DNA of 64,000 bases, taken from positions 6,408,501-6,472,500 of the forward strand of contig NC_091247.1 in the NCBI RefSeq assembly GCF_042477335.2. Reading direction: 5' to 3'. This DNA comes from Ovis canadensis (Eukaryota; Chordata; Mammalia; Artiodactyla; Bovidae). Made by a program: the position numbers and the translations under genes. This document shows, piece by piece, positions 1 through 11,309 of this stretch. Below the pieces are notes generated by a model that saw only the letters and a list, made by a program, of their open reading frames with translations, ran no database searches and was not told where the DNA came from. How positions within the stretch are numbered: position 1 is the stretch's first letter; each line of letters begins with the position of its first letter.

Positions 1-1139
1 TCCATGTGCCCTCCCACCCACCCCCTGGGGCACCTTGAGGGGCCAGAGGCCCAGGGAGGCGGTACAGGCTCAGTTGTCCTGTCTCATTACCTTTGACAAC
101 AGCCCCATGCTGGGCACTGGCCTAAGCCTTCGTGGACAGTTCCTCTTGCAATCGCCCCTCAGCCCCGCTCAGTGGGTTCAGTGACCCCACTTCACAGATG
201 AAGGCACTGAGGTCAGGGCCCCTCCCATAGCAGGGACCAGGAAAGGGCCGGTCCCCCTGACAAAGCATCCTTCCCAGGTGTGTGTTCCAGGCACAAATCT
301 CCATGCCTGGGCCAGGATGGAGAGCTAGGGAGAAGCATTTCAGAGCCGAGGCCTGGTCTGTGACCCTCAGGGCCAGGATGGGTCCCTGGGCACGAGGAGG
401 CGGCAGGCCTGGCGCCAGGACGTGATGACCCACGTTGGGGGACAGCAGGCCCTGGAGACCCAGATGGGGGCCACACTTCCCCTGGTGTCCCCCAGCGCCT
501 CCCATTTCCCCCCAGGGGGCTGTGTGTTACTCGAGCGATTCTAAACAATTATTAAAAACAACAGCGAGAGACCCGAAGGTGCCCAAAGCCTTCTCCTGGC
601 CCGGTCCCTGGGGCTGCCTGGCCCCCCGGGAGGGGAAGGCAGGGCAGTGGGCGGGGAGCTGGCAGTGCTATGTGAGCCTGCAGGGGGCGCTGGCAGTGGG
701 GGCCCTGCAGCTTTCCCGGGGGGTGCAGGGAGGCTGGCCTCAGTGGGAAACCTTGGGCTTGGGGGTGGGTGTCTTGTTTCCCTGGCAGAGATTGTCCCTG
801 TCCCTGTGGGGCCCAGCCCCCTTGGTGCCATCAGCAGCAGCCCCACCCCGGCCTGATGGCCCAGCCTCCCCTGCCCACTGTCCCCCCGCCAGGCCCATAT
901 TCCACACCCTGTGGCACTTTCCAGAGTTGGCCATGCCAGCCACCCTCCCAGCCTTCGGACCTATGGGTCCCTGGGCCTGCAAAACACCTTCTTCTCTTCC
1001 TCTTCGCCTGGCTAACGCACTTATCCACCAGGTCCCAGCTTCCTTCCAGAAGTCTGCCCGGGCCCCCCCCAGGGGCTGCACTGCTCATCTGCTCCCCTAG
1101 CCCTAGAAAGACCCCAGGGCAGCAGGAACAACACTGTAC

Positions 1140-1310
1140 CGCGCATACCTTCAGGGTCCCCCATCAGACTGCAAACTCCCTGACGCCACGGTGCCCACGT
1201 GCCTGGCCCAGGGCCTGCACGTAATGGGGGCTCAGTAAATGTCCACTGAGCTCAATGAATGAGCTGGATGAATGAATGAATGAATAAACACAAATAAAAT
1301 AAATAAAAAG
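1140..1310 (+). mobile_element. L2 LINE 3' end
   Basis: The segment reads like the L2 3' terminus: an ACTGCAAACTCCCTGA-type segment, then a GCCTGG...GGGCCTGCACGTAATG segment, CTCAGTAAATGTCC, and a GAATGAATGAAT tail. An A-rich AAATAAAATAAATAAA run closes it. It is an old, diverged copy inside NCS1 intron 1. Confidence 0.65.
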
Positions 1311-1409
1311 AGCCGAGGTGTCACGGGCATTCTTCCAGAGCCCTGGAGACCCTGGTCGGAATCTGAGAACTCCAGGCAGATGGTTACAGAACTACGGGTA
1401 CACTCCCAT

Positions 1410-1530
1410 CCTGCCATGGATCGATGGGAAACTGGGGGCCCAGAGAGGGAGAGAGACTGGCCCAAGGCCACACAGCAGACACAGGGCTCGGTCCCGGGAC
1501 TCCTGCCTCCCAGGCTCGCTCTTCATCCGC
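1410..1530 (+). mobile_element. MIR SINE
   Basis: The MIR core is recognisable: GATGGGAAACTGGGGGCCCAGAGAGGGAGAG-like sequence (seen as consecutive shorter motifs), then CCCAAGGCCACACAGCAG and a TCCCGGGACTCCTG segment. Ancient and diverged. Confidence 0.65.
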
Positions 1531-2107
1531 CTCTCCTGTGAGCCAAGCTGCATGTAAAGGCAAGTGCTTGCTCTCCAAACACTGTAACCCCATCATCAGA
1601 AGATGGGGGCACCCTGTCTTGCTGAAGAAGAGAGGAGTCTGGGCCCAGATGCTCCAGTGGCCTCCAGGGCCCTGAATTTGCTCTTCAAGCCCTCATGGCT
1701 CTGAGATCAGGACTTCCTGCCAAGGTCCGGTTCCGAGGTGCAGCTCAGCACCCCTGGCTGGCAGAGCCAGGACACACACCCCAGGCACACACCCCCTCCC
1801 CACAGCGGGCACACAAGGGAGCTGCTGCTTAATAACTGAGTTCCTGCCCAGGAATTCCATCCCAGGATAACAAGAGACGTACGTGACTGCGCCCCCATCC
1901 TCGGCCCTGGCTCAGGTTCCAACAGGCCCAGGGCTTCCTCCCTCTCTCTCCACCACCCCTCTCTCTCTGCTTCAGACATACAGCTGCCTGGAAACCTGCT
2001 CCGGAGCCCGCCCTGTGCTCCAGTCCTGGCTCATCAGAGGGGCCCGAGGAAAGCCCTTTCCCGCAAGCTCCCACAGTTTCTCTGCTGGTAAAATAAATGG
2101 CTTAGAC

Positions 2108-2350
2108 TAGATCAGGGTTTTCCACCAACACTATTGACATCTGGAGTCAGACGATTCTTGGTCGTGGGGGCCTGTCCAAAGAGATAGAATATTTGACGGC
2201 CTCCCTGGCCTCCCCCTGCTAGATACCAGAAGCATCCCCACCCCAAGTTATGACAACCCAAGGTGTCTCCAGACAATGCCAACATCTCCCCTGGGGCAGA
2301 GCTACTTCAGTGGAGGACCAGAGGACTAGAAGGTCTCCAGGGAGCCCCAC
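2108..2350. mobile_element. hAT-Charlie type DNA transposon remnant
   Basis: The block contains ATTGACATCTGG, GGGGGCCTGTCC, GGCCTCCCCCTGCTAGATACCAG, TTATGACAACCCAAGGTGTC and CAGACAATGCCAACATCTCC in the order expected of a short non-autonomous mammalian hAT element. The exact subfamily cannot be named without a library search. Confidence 0.6.
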
Positions 2351-2418
2351 AGAGCAGAGAGAGGGTCTTCCCCAGTGTCTGCTTTCCAGTGGTCCAGGAT
2401 TCCTAACAACAGGGACCT

Positions 2419-2645
2419 GGGCTTCCCAGGTGGCTCAGCAGTAAAAGAATCCACCTGCAATGCAGGAACCACAGGAGATGCAGGTTTGATGCCTGAGTCA
2501 GGAAGATCTCTTGGAGGAGGGCATGACAACCCACTCCAGTATTCTTGTGTGGGGAGTTCCATGGAGAGAGGAGCCTGGCGGGTTACAGTCCACAGGGTGG
2601 CAAAGAGTTGGACATGACTGAAGTGACTTAGCATGCATGCACAGA
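2419..2645 (+). mobile_element. Bov-tA SINE
   Basis: A near full-length ruminant tRNA-Glu-headed SINE. It starts GGCTTCCCAGGTGGCTCAGC, passes ACCCACTCCAGTATTCTTG and ends AAAGAGTTGGACATGACTGA, followed by a GCATGCATGCACA tail. A minus-oriented copy lies about 430 bases downstream (3077-3263), so the two could pair in the NCS1 pre-mRNA. Confidence 0.93.
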
Positions 2646-2649
2646 CATG

Positions 2650-2770
2650 AGGCTATGTGATTTCCAGGCACCATTTCACCAAATTGTCCCAACAAACCCA
2701 GGAAGTGGGGATTATTACACCCATTGTACAGATGGGGAAACTGAGGCTGGGAGCTGTTATATCTCCTCTT
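2650..2770 (+). mobile_element. MIR SINE
   Basis: MIR core with GGATTATTACACCCATTG, then TACAGATGGGGAAACTGAGG. It directly follows the Bov-tA copy. Confidence 0.75.
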
Positions 2771-3076
2771 GGCTCAGGGCCACCACATGGCATTTCTTCA
2801 GCCCAGCACACTCCTTGCCTCCTCTTTCCCCCTTTTGTTCTTAGCTTCAGTGCTTCCTAGAGAAGCCCTCTCTGCCCACCCCAGACAGAGCCAGGCTCCA
2901 GCACACACACTCACAGCACCCTGTCCCTGGCCTGGGCCTCGCAATGGTGCCCGTAGCCTCTGTGATGACAGGCCAGTGAGTGCATTGCAGAGTCTACTGA
3001 GGCAGGAACCTCACATCTTCCAGTTTACCCTGAATCTGCAGGTTGTTCTGACACACAACAAAACAATAAATAGAGC

Positions 3077-3263
3077 GCTAAGTCACGTCCTACTCTTGCG
3101 ATCCCACAAACTGCAGCCCGTTAGGGTCCATGGGCTTCTCCAGGCAAGAACACTGGAGTGGGTTGCCGTCTCCTTCTCCAGGGGATCTTTCCAACCCAGA
3201 ATTGAACCCAGGTCTTCCATATTGCAGGCAGATGCTTTACCGACTCAGCTACACAGGAAGCCC
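3077..3263 (-). mobile_element. Bov-tA SINE
   Basis: Reverse-oriented copy: TAAGTCACGTCCTACTCTTG at the left, CAAGAACACTGGAGTGGGTT in the middle, and CTACACAGGAAGCCC at the right, which is the complement of the tRNA-like head. Confidence 0.92.
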
Positions 3264-3924
3264 AAGACACACAGTAGGGGCTCAGTAAATGCCTAGCGAG
3301 TCGCACAGTGGGCAAACGGGGGCCCCGAGGTGGAGCCCCACCACCACCTCTGTGTGTGGCCAGTCACCAGCCGTGGCCCAAAACCTCCACGGCCTATTTT
3401 CCTGGGCGCCTTCTGCCTGGTTCCAGCCCAATGGTGGAAGCGACAGAAGTCCTGGCGTGGATGCTGGTGAAGGTCAGGCCGGGGGAGGGGGGAGGCACGA
3501 AGCGTCCTCACACAATCTTGTCTCAGAGCAGGGGTCTTAACTCTTTAGGAATCGGAGGAGAAGCCATGGAATCAAATCCGGGACACAGCCCGGCCCTGGA
3601 GCTCCGCACACGCGGTTTCCAGCCACCAGAGCACAGGCGTCTGACGAGGCTGACTGTACCTGAGAGTCAGCTCTCCATGACAGGGTGGAGATGAGCAAAG
3701 AAAAGCCTAGATTCGACAACTGCCTTCTGACGCCTCTTTAAGAGGGAAAGGGAAGGAAGAGAAATCTGTCATTTCATAAAACACTGCAGGCTGAACGCCA
3801 CTTACAAAACACTCCTTCCTGTATGCCTCCCACCCTGGCACCAGCCTGTGTCTGCCCCCCCACTGCGCCAGCCTGGGTCCCCTGGGAGACTCCAGCGCCT
3901 CGTCTCCCCCAGTCCCTACTGCCC

Positions 3925-3990
3925 CTGGCGCTGGGAGGGTGCTTGGCACAGATCAGGTGCTCAGTACAGATTTATTGAATGAATGGACCA
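3925..3990 (+). mobile_element. L2 LINE 3' terminus
   Basis: GGTGCTTGGCACAGATCAGG, then TGCTCAGTACAGATTTATTG and GAATGAATGG match the final L2 segment. Its GAAT tail leads straight into the long tetranucleotide block that follows. Confidence 0.65.
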
Positions 3991-4274
3991 GCAAATGAAT
4001 GAATGAATGAGGGAGTGAAGGAAAGGGGGAGTGGGTGAATGAATGAGTGAATCAGGGAGGGAGTGAATGAACGTGAGCCAGCGAATGGGAGTAGGGCATG
4101 AATGAGTGAGTGAGGGCATGACCCAATGAGTGAATGAATGGTGAATGACAGAGTGAAGGAGCAATGAGAGTGAATTAATGAATGAGTGAGTGGGTGGAGG
4201 AATGAGGGAGTGAATGAATGAGCGAATGAGGGTGTGAATTAATGAATGAATGAGTGATGAGTGAATGAATGAAC
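3972..4274 (+). repeat. Imperfect GAAT/GAGT tetranucleotide block
   Basis: About 300 bases made almost wholly of GAAT, GAGT, GAGG and GTGA tetramers, interrupted by short non-repeat units (for example AGCCAGCGAATGGGAGTAGG). Strongly purine-biased on the plus strand. It appears to have grown from the GAATGAATGAA tail of the L2 fragment at its left edge. Confidence 0.9.
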
Positions 4275-4882
4275 ACCGGCCACGACCCGCAGGTCCGATT
4301 CCAGCTCAGCTTCCCATTCTCGGCAGGCACCGCGGCCCCAAGGCCACCAGGGCCTCATTCCCCAAGGCCCTGGCCTTCCAGGCCTTCCTGGGATCCGCTG
4401 CTCTCAGATCCCACAGAGCCTTGTCCTCTGGGACCCAGCTTGAAGCGAGCCCTGCCATACCCACCCGCCTTCCTGCCAAGGGTTAAGTGTGGCGGACGCT
4501 GCCTTCTGCAGTGTGAAAAGTGGGAAATAAATAGGTAGATGAAGAAGAAAGCATAACCCCAGCTGCAATCAGCCAAACGCAGCTGGGACTGCCTGCCGCA
4601 GCATCCCTGGCAAACTGTCCCCATTATCTTTTCAAACACCTCCTTTCCCATGGCATTCCCCGCCCAGCTCCCTGGAGACCAGCCTTCAGACGATCCGGAG
4701 GAGGGGCTCACAGACATCCCTGCGGCTGGGACCTCTTCCCTGCACCTCTCCCCTCCCCCTTCTAAGTCCTATCACCCTCCCACCCTCCGCAGCCCTCAGC
4801 TTTGTAGGATTTCCCAAAGCCAGAGCGGGCAGGGCTGAGCCCCTGTACCCCTGGCCACGGAGGCCAGCAAGCTGGACTCAGA

Positions 4883-4883
<1 letters not shown>

Positions 4884-4921
<38 letters not shown>
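4884..4921. repeat. (AC)n microsatellite
   Basis: An uninterrupted run of AC dinucleotides, about 18 units, flanked by GACT and AGCTGG. Confidence 0.97.
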
Positions 4922-4922
<1 letters not shown>

Positions 4923-5045
4923 CTGGGTGACCCAGGAAAGTGTCTCAGAGCCTCAGTTTCTTCATCTGTAAAATGGGCTGCTCCTAGCCTGACCTCCCGG
5001 CATTGTTTTTAAGCACCTGGCCCACAGGAGGCGCCCACAGATGTT
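4922..5045 (-). mobile_element. MIR SINE
   Basis: Reverse MIR: AGCCTCAGTTTCTTCATCTG, then TAAAATGGGC and a TAAGCACCTGGCCCACAGGA end. Confidence 0.75.
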
Positions 5046-5466
5046 AAGGAGAGGCAGCCTCCTTAACCCAGGGCTGTGACTGCAGACAAGGATCCAGGAT
5101 TGACAGCTGGCCCTGTCAAGGCAGCTGCAGAATTCTTCCTGCCTCACCCACTGTCTCTGTTACAATGCCATCAGGCTATTTGGTTATTATAAACATAATA
5201 AAAAGCGTTACGGAAAACTTATAAAATAGAAAATGCAAGAGAAAGAAAATACCCATAATCCGTGAGGCCACCACCCCCAACACACCCACTACCAGCCTCT
5301 GGCCAGTTTCCTCCCCATCTGCTGTTCCCTCTGCACATTCTTCACCACAAAACCGTCTTGGGGCCACTATTTACGCCCTGTTGCTCCCATTGGGGATCAT
5401 GTTCCCTTCACTCTCCAGGTGACCACGATGTCACAGTCGATTGTAAGGGCCTGGGGCCTGCTATGG

Positions 5467-5659
5467 CAGGGGTCCCCAACCTCTGGGCTGCAGACCGGTA
5501 CCTCTGGTCTGGTCAGCGGCAGCATCAGATTAGAAATAAAGCGCATGATAAATGGAATGTGCTTGAATCATCCCCAAACCATCCCCCTGCTTCCCGGTCC
5601 ATGGGAAAACGGTCTCCCGTGAAATGTCCCCCTGGGGCCAAAAAGGTTGGGTACCACTG
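5467..5659 (+). mobile_element. MER1-like hAT-Charlie element
   Basis: A 193-base element with imperfect terminal inverted repeats: CAGGGGTCCCCAACC at the left and GGTTGGGTACCACTG at the right. Inside are GGGCTGCAGACCGGTACCTC, a GCAGCATCAGATTAGA segment and CCATGGGAAAACGGTCTCCC, in the order of MER1-type non-autonomous elements. I could not see a convincing 8-bp target duplication. Confidence 0.75.
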
Positions 5660-6339
5660 TCTGCGGTCTCCTACTCAGCCCCCATCGAGGTCTTCAGTCT
5701 TCCACTGTGGTGAATGGAGCTCAGGGCAGGAAATGAGATGGTCAAGATGGTCAAGGGGATGGCTGTGGACCCAGACCTCACACCAGCCCCACCTCCCTGA
5801 GCCCCCAGCCTCTTCCTCTCTGCGAATACAGAGCTGGGGGCAGCCAAGGGGGCGACCAACATGAAGCCAGGTGGGCAGCGAGAGCCCACGTGGCCCAGCC
5901 CAGCCTCGCATCACTGTGGCCTGCTTTGCGCTCCTGACCACCTGGGATCTGGGCCTGCCTGGGGGGACCTGGCACCTGCCCAGCTCTGCTTCTGCTCACT
6001 GCGTGGCCCAGGACCAGCACAGAGTCACAGAAGACCCTGGGCCTGGCTCCTCTTCTGTGGAGCAGCTAGTGAAAGTCAGCCCCAGACAAGACCACCCTGG
6101 GCCGGGCTGGAGAGACAGGGAGGGTGGTCAGTGTGACCTCTCCCACGAGGCGACGCTGCAGCAAAGATGCCAAGATCTGCGGCTGCGGGAATAGCAGGGA
6201 CGGAGGCCCTGAGGCAGGAGGCAGCCTGGTGTGGCTGGTGCCTGGTGAGCCAGCAGGTGAGGCCAGAGACTTCGGGGAGCCTTGAGGGCCAGGCAAGAGG
6301 CTGGGCCTTTATGCTAAGTGCAGTAAGAAGCCATGAGGG

Positions 6340-6510
6340 GCTTTTATACTTATATATTCGTTTGCTTTGCTTGGCTGCATGGGGTTTTAGTCGAGGCATG
6401 CAGGGTCTTTGCTCTTCATTGTCGCGTGTGGGATCTAGTTCTTTGACCAAGGACGGAACCCCTGCCTTGGGAGCTCGGAGTCTCAGCCACTGGACCACCA
6501 GGGAAGTCCC
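6340..6510 (-). mobile_element. CHR-type tRNA-Glu SINE
   Basis: Reverse copy: TTTGCTTGGCTGCATGGGG on the left, then GTCGCGTGTGGGATCTAGTT, and GGACCACCAGGGAAGTCCC on the right, the complement of the usual SINE head. Confidence 0.88.
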
Positions 6511-6959
6511 CACAAAGGGGCTTTAAGCGGCGGGGTGAGGCGATCCAGGAGGGTGAGCCTGGAGGATAAGACCGAGAAGCAGGAGCATTTCTGGACGCCC
6601 ACCTAGGGGAGTGGCGAAGTGGAAAATGGGGTCAGAGGTGGGTCAGGCCCACCTGTCAGGGCCGAGGACATGGGGAAGGAAGAACGAGGCGGCATTGCTC
6701 CCGCCCCCCTCCATCCCTGCAGTCAGCTCACCACCCAGGGGCTGCCCACCTGGCTGGGGTCTCTGGCAAGGGGTCACCCGAGCTGGGCAGGGTAGCCACA
6801 GCTCTCCCCCTCTGCCGCCTGGACTGAGGGTCAGGGAGGTGTAGGCTGCCAAGGGCTCCCCCAGGAGTCTCGTGGCCTGCGACCTTCCCTACTGTGATGG
6901 AGTGCATGTCTGAACAGTGGACGGAAGACAACTGTCAATGGCTGTCAGCCCTTGGGCCC

Positions 6960-7060
6960 TGTGCTCTGACCTTTACAGGGACTACCACTTCAATCCCTCA
7001 TTATTCCTACATGGGGAACCGGAGGCTCAGAGGCCAAAGAGATGGGAAGAGGCAAGGCTG
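6960..7060 (+). mobile_element. MIR SINE (diverged)
   Basis: TTATTCCTACATGGGGAACC and GGAGGCTCAGAGGCCAAAGA resemble the MIR core with several substitutions. Confidence 0.5.
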
Positions 7061-7404
7061 GGACTCTAAGCCACCAAACTTTCTAGAAGGTCTCCAAGCT
7101 CCCCTCCTTGCTCACCTATCCACCCCCAACTCAGGTTCACCTAACAGTGAGCCTCCCCTGGGGGCTCCACATTCTGCAGTAACAGACAGTACACCACTCT
7201 CCTCTCCCCACCCCGGGGCAGGCATCGCTAATCCATCACAGACCTCATTGATGCCTCACTGCTATACCTTCCGTTTGCTCCATGACTTACGGCCTCAGAA
7301 TCTTCCTTAACACAGCAGTCCAGGCAGCTACTGTGGACTGATCAGAGCTGGCATCCAAGAAGAAAACTATCTACCATCCTTGATCCAATCTATTCAATCA
7401 CTTT

Positions 7405-7500
7405 ATTAGAGAGAGTGGCTGAACCCCAGAGAGGGGAAGAGACTTCTCAAGACCACGTGATAATCCAGTGAGAAAGCTGGGCCTGGGATCCAGTCTCCTG
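7405..7500 (+). mobile_element. MIR SINE (3' half)
   Basis: CCAGAGAGGGGAAGAGACTT, CTCAAGACCACGTGATAATC and GGGATCCAGTCTCCTGACTT follow the MIR 3' half. Confidence 0.55.
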
Positions 7501-8684
7501 ACTTGCTTCTGGTTCAAACCCCCTCCTCGGGTGAGCAGGGTCTGAAATTAACACTGGTGGTCCTCAGAGATGCCATCCAAGGCATGGGGTCACCACCAAC
7601 CCACCACCACCCCCAACCACAGTTCAGTTGGATCTAAGTTAGTTCCTTGTGAACAAAGGAATCTGAACCCAAGGCTGCCTGGACCTGTTTGTGGATAAGC
7701 CGCTCTCAGAGGGCCCTCCATGTGCCCCTGTCCTGGGCAGCTGGGCTGCCGGCCCATCAGCACGAAGCCAACACTCCCAACCCACCCAACAATTTTGGGA
7801 AAACGCAGCTACTCACCACTGCTGGACTTCCTTCTCGGTAACTGCAAGAGAAAAGAGAAAAGTGGCCTTTTAGCTCAGGGAGGTGTCCTAGGGGACAGAC
7901 AGACACAGGGGAGCCTCCTTGCTGCCCTCCCCACCCCCACCCACGGCCATTCTGCCCACGTCTGGACATTTCTGGACACCAGCCAGCTCTGAACAAGAAG
8001 ATACCTGCCGTCCCCTACCCCCAGCTGGTGAGCAGTCTCAGTCTGACCATCCTGACCCCAGGGGGCAACCATGGCCCATCCCCTCCAGACACCCACTGAG
8101 CTGCTGGGAGGACTGTCAAGATCAGCCTCTTGCAGGCAGGGGCTGGCCTCTCCCTGCTGTCCTGGGCAAGGCAGGCAGGACTGTGTGCCCGGGCCAACGC
8201 AGAGGATCAGTTGTCCCCATCTGGCGTCCCTGGGGACAGGGTGGTCAGAGAAGTCACTGGTGTCCCCAGGCACTCAGCCGCCCTGCCAGCACATGGAGGG
8301 CCGGGCCAGAAAGGCTGAACCCCCTCCTCTGCCCTGGAAGCACCCAGCACCCTCCCCTCCTCTACCCAGCCCTCCAGCCCCTCAAAGCATTCAGCCCCAG
8401 GTTCTTTTTACAGGCAAGGCAAGAATGGAGGCGTGAACGAGAAGCTAGAACAAGCCATATAAAGTAGCAGAACCTCCAGCCGAGCCCAAATAGTCATTCT
8501 TTACTGAACCGTGAAATAAACAACAAAAAGAAAGTTTTTTTCTGAAAAGTACTGAATCAGTTCGGGTTGGAACAAAACCAGTAATTTCTCTAAAGTCACT
8601 GAACAAGAACATGTAACCACCTCTAAGGCCTCACTCATTCCCAGGGTAGGGGTGGACCTTGGGAGAGGACCTCCAGCACTCCAC

Positions 8685-8845
8685 GCCTCAGTTTTCCTGT
8701 TTGTAAAATGGGAATAGCAGTTACAGTGCCTACCACACTAGCTGTCCTGGGAATTCAATCAGAACAGGTGTGAATACTCCTGAGTCCCCAGCACAAGGCC
8801 TGGCACTCGGATGTGCTCAATTCAGACTTGGAGAATGAATGGATG
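8685..8845 (-). mobile_element. MIR SINE
   Basis: Reverse MIR: GCCTCAGTTTTCCTGTTTGT, AAAATGGGAATAGCAG, then GGCCTGGCACTCGGATGTGC and a GAATGAATGGATGA tail. Confidence 0.8.
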
Positions 8846-9109
8846 AGTGAACAGGCAGGAAGGTGGGTGTTGGGTGCAGGTCAGGTGAGTAAAAGAACTG
8901 AAATCCCTCCCCAGCGAAGTGGGAAGGGAGGCCCAAGGGGGTGCACCTCACCATGTGTGCCTGATCAGACTCGATTGAGGTCACTTTTCAAGAAACTGTT
9001 CAGAGCAAGCTCATAACAGCTGCCAAGTCCCGAGCACCCACCACGAGCCTCGATCTGGAGCAGGGTGGGCTTCTGTGCTTCAGTTCAGCTGCCTTGACAA
9101 TGCTCCCAG

Positions 9110-9225
9110 GGAAGCTGCCACTCTGCCCTGGTTGCAGATGGGGAAACTGAGGTACAAAGGGCGGCAGGACGTGCAGTGGGAGGGTGAGAGTCTGCATTCG
9201 AGTCTGTGGCTCAGCCACCGGCCCA
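9110..9225 (+). mobile_element. MIR SINE
   Basis: GCAGATGGGGAAACTGAGGT, then GAGTCTGCATTCGAGTCTGT, match the MIR core and 3' part. Confidence 0.65.
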
Positions 9226-9344
9226 CACCTGGACGCTGGTAGTTAGACTCCTAGGGCAGGTGGCAAGACCCCGCCAAGCCCCCCTTGTCGGCACTCTCCT
9301 CCCACCAGAGGCTGGAGGAGATGCCCTGTCCATGGGCACAATGC

Positions 9345-9745
9345 TGAGTCTGTCGTACAGAGTCAGGAAAACAAACGTCATATATTAACACACACATGTG
9401 GAATCCAGAGACATGGCACTGGGGAACCCATTTACAGGGAGGAGTAGAGATGCAGACAGTAGAGAACGGACTTGACACAGGGAAGGAAAGGGAGGGACGA
9501 ACCGAGAGAGCAGCGTTAACACACATCCACGACCGTGTGTCAGACAGACAGCTAGTGGGAAGCTGCCGTACACAGGGAGCTCAGCTCAAGGCTCTGTAAC
9601 GACCTAGAGGGGTGGGACGGGGTCGGGGAGGGAGGTTCAAGGAGGAGGGGATACACGGACACAAACAGCTAACTCTCGATGTTGTGCAGCAGAAACCAAC
9701 ACAGCATTATAAAGCAATTACACTCCAACTTAAAAAAGAGACAGA
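9345..9745 (+). mobile_element. Ruminant-type L1 3' end
   Basis: This is the untranslated 3' end of a cetartiodactyl L1: AGCTAGTGGGAAGCTGCCGT, ACAGGGAGCTCAGCTCAAGG, CTCTGTAACGACCTAGAGGG, and the terminal GCAGAAACCAACACAGCATT with AAAGCAATTACACTCCAACT before the A-rich end. No ORF2 sequence is present, so the copy is 5'-truncated and dead. Confidence 0.85.
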
Positions 9746-9838
9746 GGCAGCAAGGGAACAGTGAGAGCTGTAGGTTACCAGGAAGAGCCAGACCTGGTGC
9801 AAAAGAATGCAATTTTCCAAGAGAGTTTTGGCAGAGGG

Positions 9839-10171
9839 TAGAGAGTCCCTTGGACAGCAAGGAGATCAAACCAGTCCATCCTAAAGGAAATCAACCTTGA
9901 ATATTCACTGGAAGGAGTGACGCTGAAGCTGAAGCCCCAATACTTTGGCCACCTGATGCGAAGAGCCAACTCATTAGAAAAGACCCTGATGCTGGGAAAG
10001 ATTGAGGGCAGGAGGAGAAGGGGACGACAGAGGATGAGATGGTTGGATGACATCATCAACTCAGTGGACATGAGGCTGAGCAAACTCCAGGAGACAGTGA
10101 AGGACAGGGGAGCCTGGAGTGCTGCAGTTCATGGGGTCGCAAAGGGTCTGACGTGACTGAGGGACTGAACA
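9839..10171 (+). mobile_element. BovB LINE 3' fragment
   Basis: About 330 bases of the RTE-type BovB LINE in sense. The open stretch 9917-10156 translates to the conserved C-terminal tail, with [19 protein letters not shown], a basic [16 protein letters not shown] segment and a VHGVAK-like end. 5'-truncated and lacking the reverse transcriptase core, so it cannot move by itself. Confidence 0.9.
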
Positions 10172-10374
10172 AGAGAGTGGGAAGGGAATCAGGCAGGAGG
10201 GTGGCGAGGGAAATCTTCCCTGGCCTAACAGAGACTGGGCAGCCCTACACTTACCACCCATACTTGGTAGAGAAAGGCAGCAGGAGCCAAGGGACTGATC
10301 CTTAACTATTCAACCTGGAGACACAGGAGATCCATCATAGCGCAGCCAGGAGCTTAGGGGCTCATACTCTGGAG

Positions 10375-10530
10375 CCGGAATGGACAGCCCGAGTTTAAGC
10401 CTAGCTCCACAGCTTACTAGCTGTGTGTCCCCCAGTGAAGTACCTCCCAGCCCTGAGCCTCAGTTTCCTCATCTGTCAAATGGGCTAGTTGTGAAGGTTA
10501 AAGTGCTTGGTGCTCTTCACAGGCATAAAA
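10375..10530 (-). mobile_element. MIR SINE
   Basis: Reverse MIR: TTACTAGCTGTGTGTCCCCC, CTGAGCCTCAGTTTCCTCAT, CTGTCAAATGGGC and a GTTAAAGTGCTTGGTGC end. Confidence 0.8.
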
Positions 10531-10534
10531 TCCC

Positions 10535-10640
10535 ATAGATAGGTGTGATCCTGTTTTCCCAATGAGGAGACTGAGGCTCAGGCAGACCTGCTTACTTGGC
10601 TGAGTTACCTGAGGTGGCTGGGTGGGGCCAGGGGCCAGGA
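10535..10640 (+). mobile_element. MIR SINE
   Basis: CCAATGAGGAGACTGAGGCT followed by CAGGCAGACCTGCTTACTTG. It lies head-to-head with the reverse MIR just before it. Confidence 0.6.
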
Positions 10641-11309
10641 CTGTGCCTTCAGAGCCCAGGATGGATGCCCAAGTGGATGCCCCCACCCCTACTTCGAGTC
10701 ATCCAATGAGCTGTGTGACCTTGTGTGACCTTGGTATCATATAATATAAACAGGAGGAGCAGGGTAGCAAGCATTGGGGTGCTGGTCCACTGCTGACCTT
10801 AGGCAAGGCCCCCTTTCAAGGTCAAAGAAGGAGACTTCCCTGGAATCTCCCAGCTCAGAAGTCCCAACCCTCTCCTGACCATGCCCTCTGCCCCATCCCC
10901 TAGCAGCACCCCCATCCCAGGGCCTCTCAGCTTCCACCTCCTCCCCCGTACCCTTCACCAGCCCCCGTACCCAATAAGCCCTCAAGACACAGACACAGTT
11001 GGCTGCCCCTTCCCCATTACAAAGGCCCCCAAAACAGAGCACAGAGTGGTCAGCAGGTAGCCAAGTTCTGCTGGCTGTGAGCTGGGAAGAGGGAGACAGT
11101 CCCTACCCCTGCTTTACACAGCTAATTAGCCAGGAAACAGGTATCCCCTGGCCCCATGCCTGGCCTGGCAGCTGCCACTGCTTCACTGCCTATAGTCCTG
11201 GGGTCCGTTGGAGGTGGGGCGAGCAGCAGGCAGATCTCAGAGGGGCTTGGCCACCTGCCCCCGCTCCACAAAGGTCAGGCAGGCCTGCCTCCAAATTCCA
11301 GCTCCCAGT

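Noticed and set aside
2326-2634. Frames encoding TVTRQAPLSM...EYWSGL-type peptides, here and at 27106-27330, 41004-41190 and 44246-44582
   Set aside because: These are translations of Bov-tA SINEs and recur wherever such a SINE lies. They are not genes.
3972-4274. A possible CRISPR-like or satellite array
   Set aside because: The units are 4 bases with drift, with no spacer structure, in a vertebrate intron. It is a decayed microsatellite.
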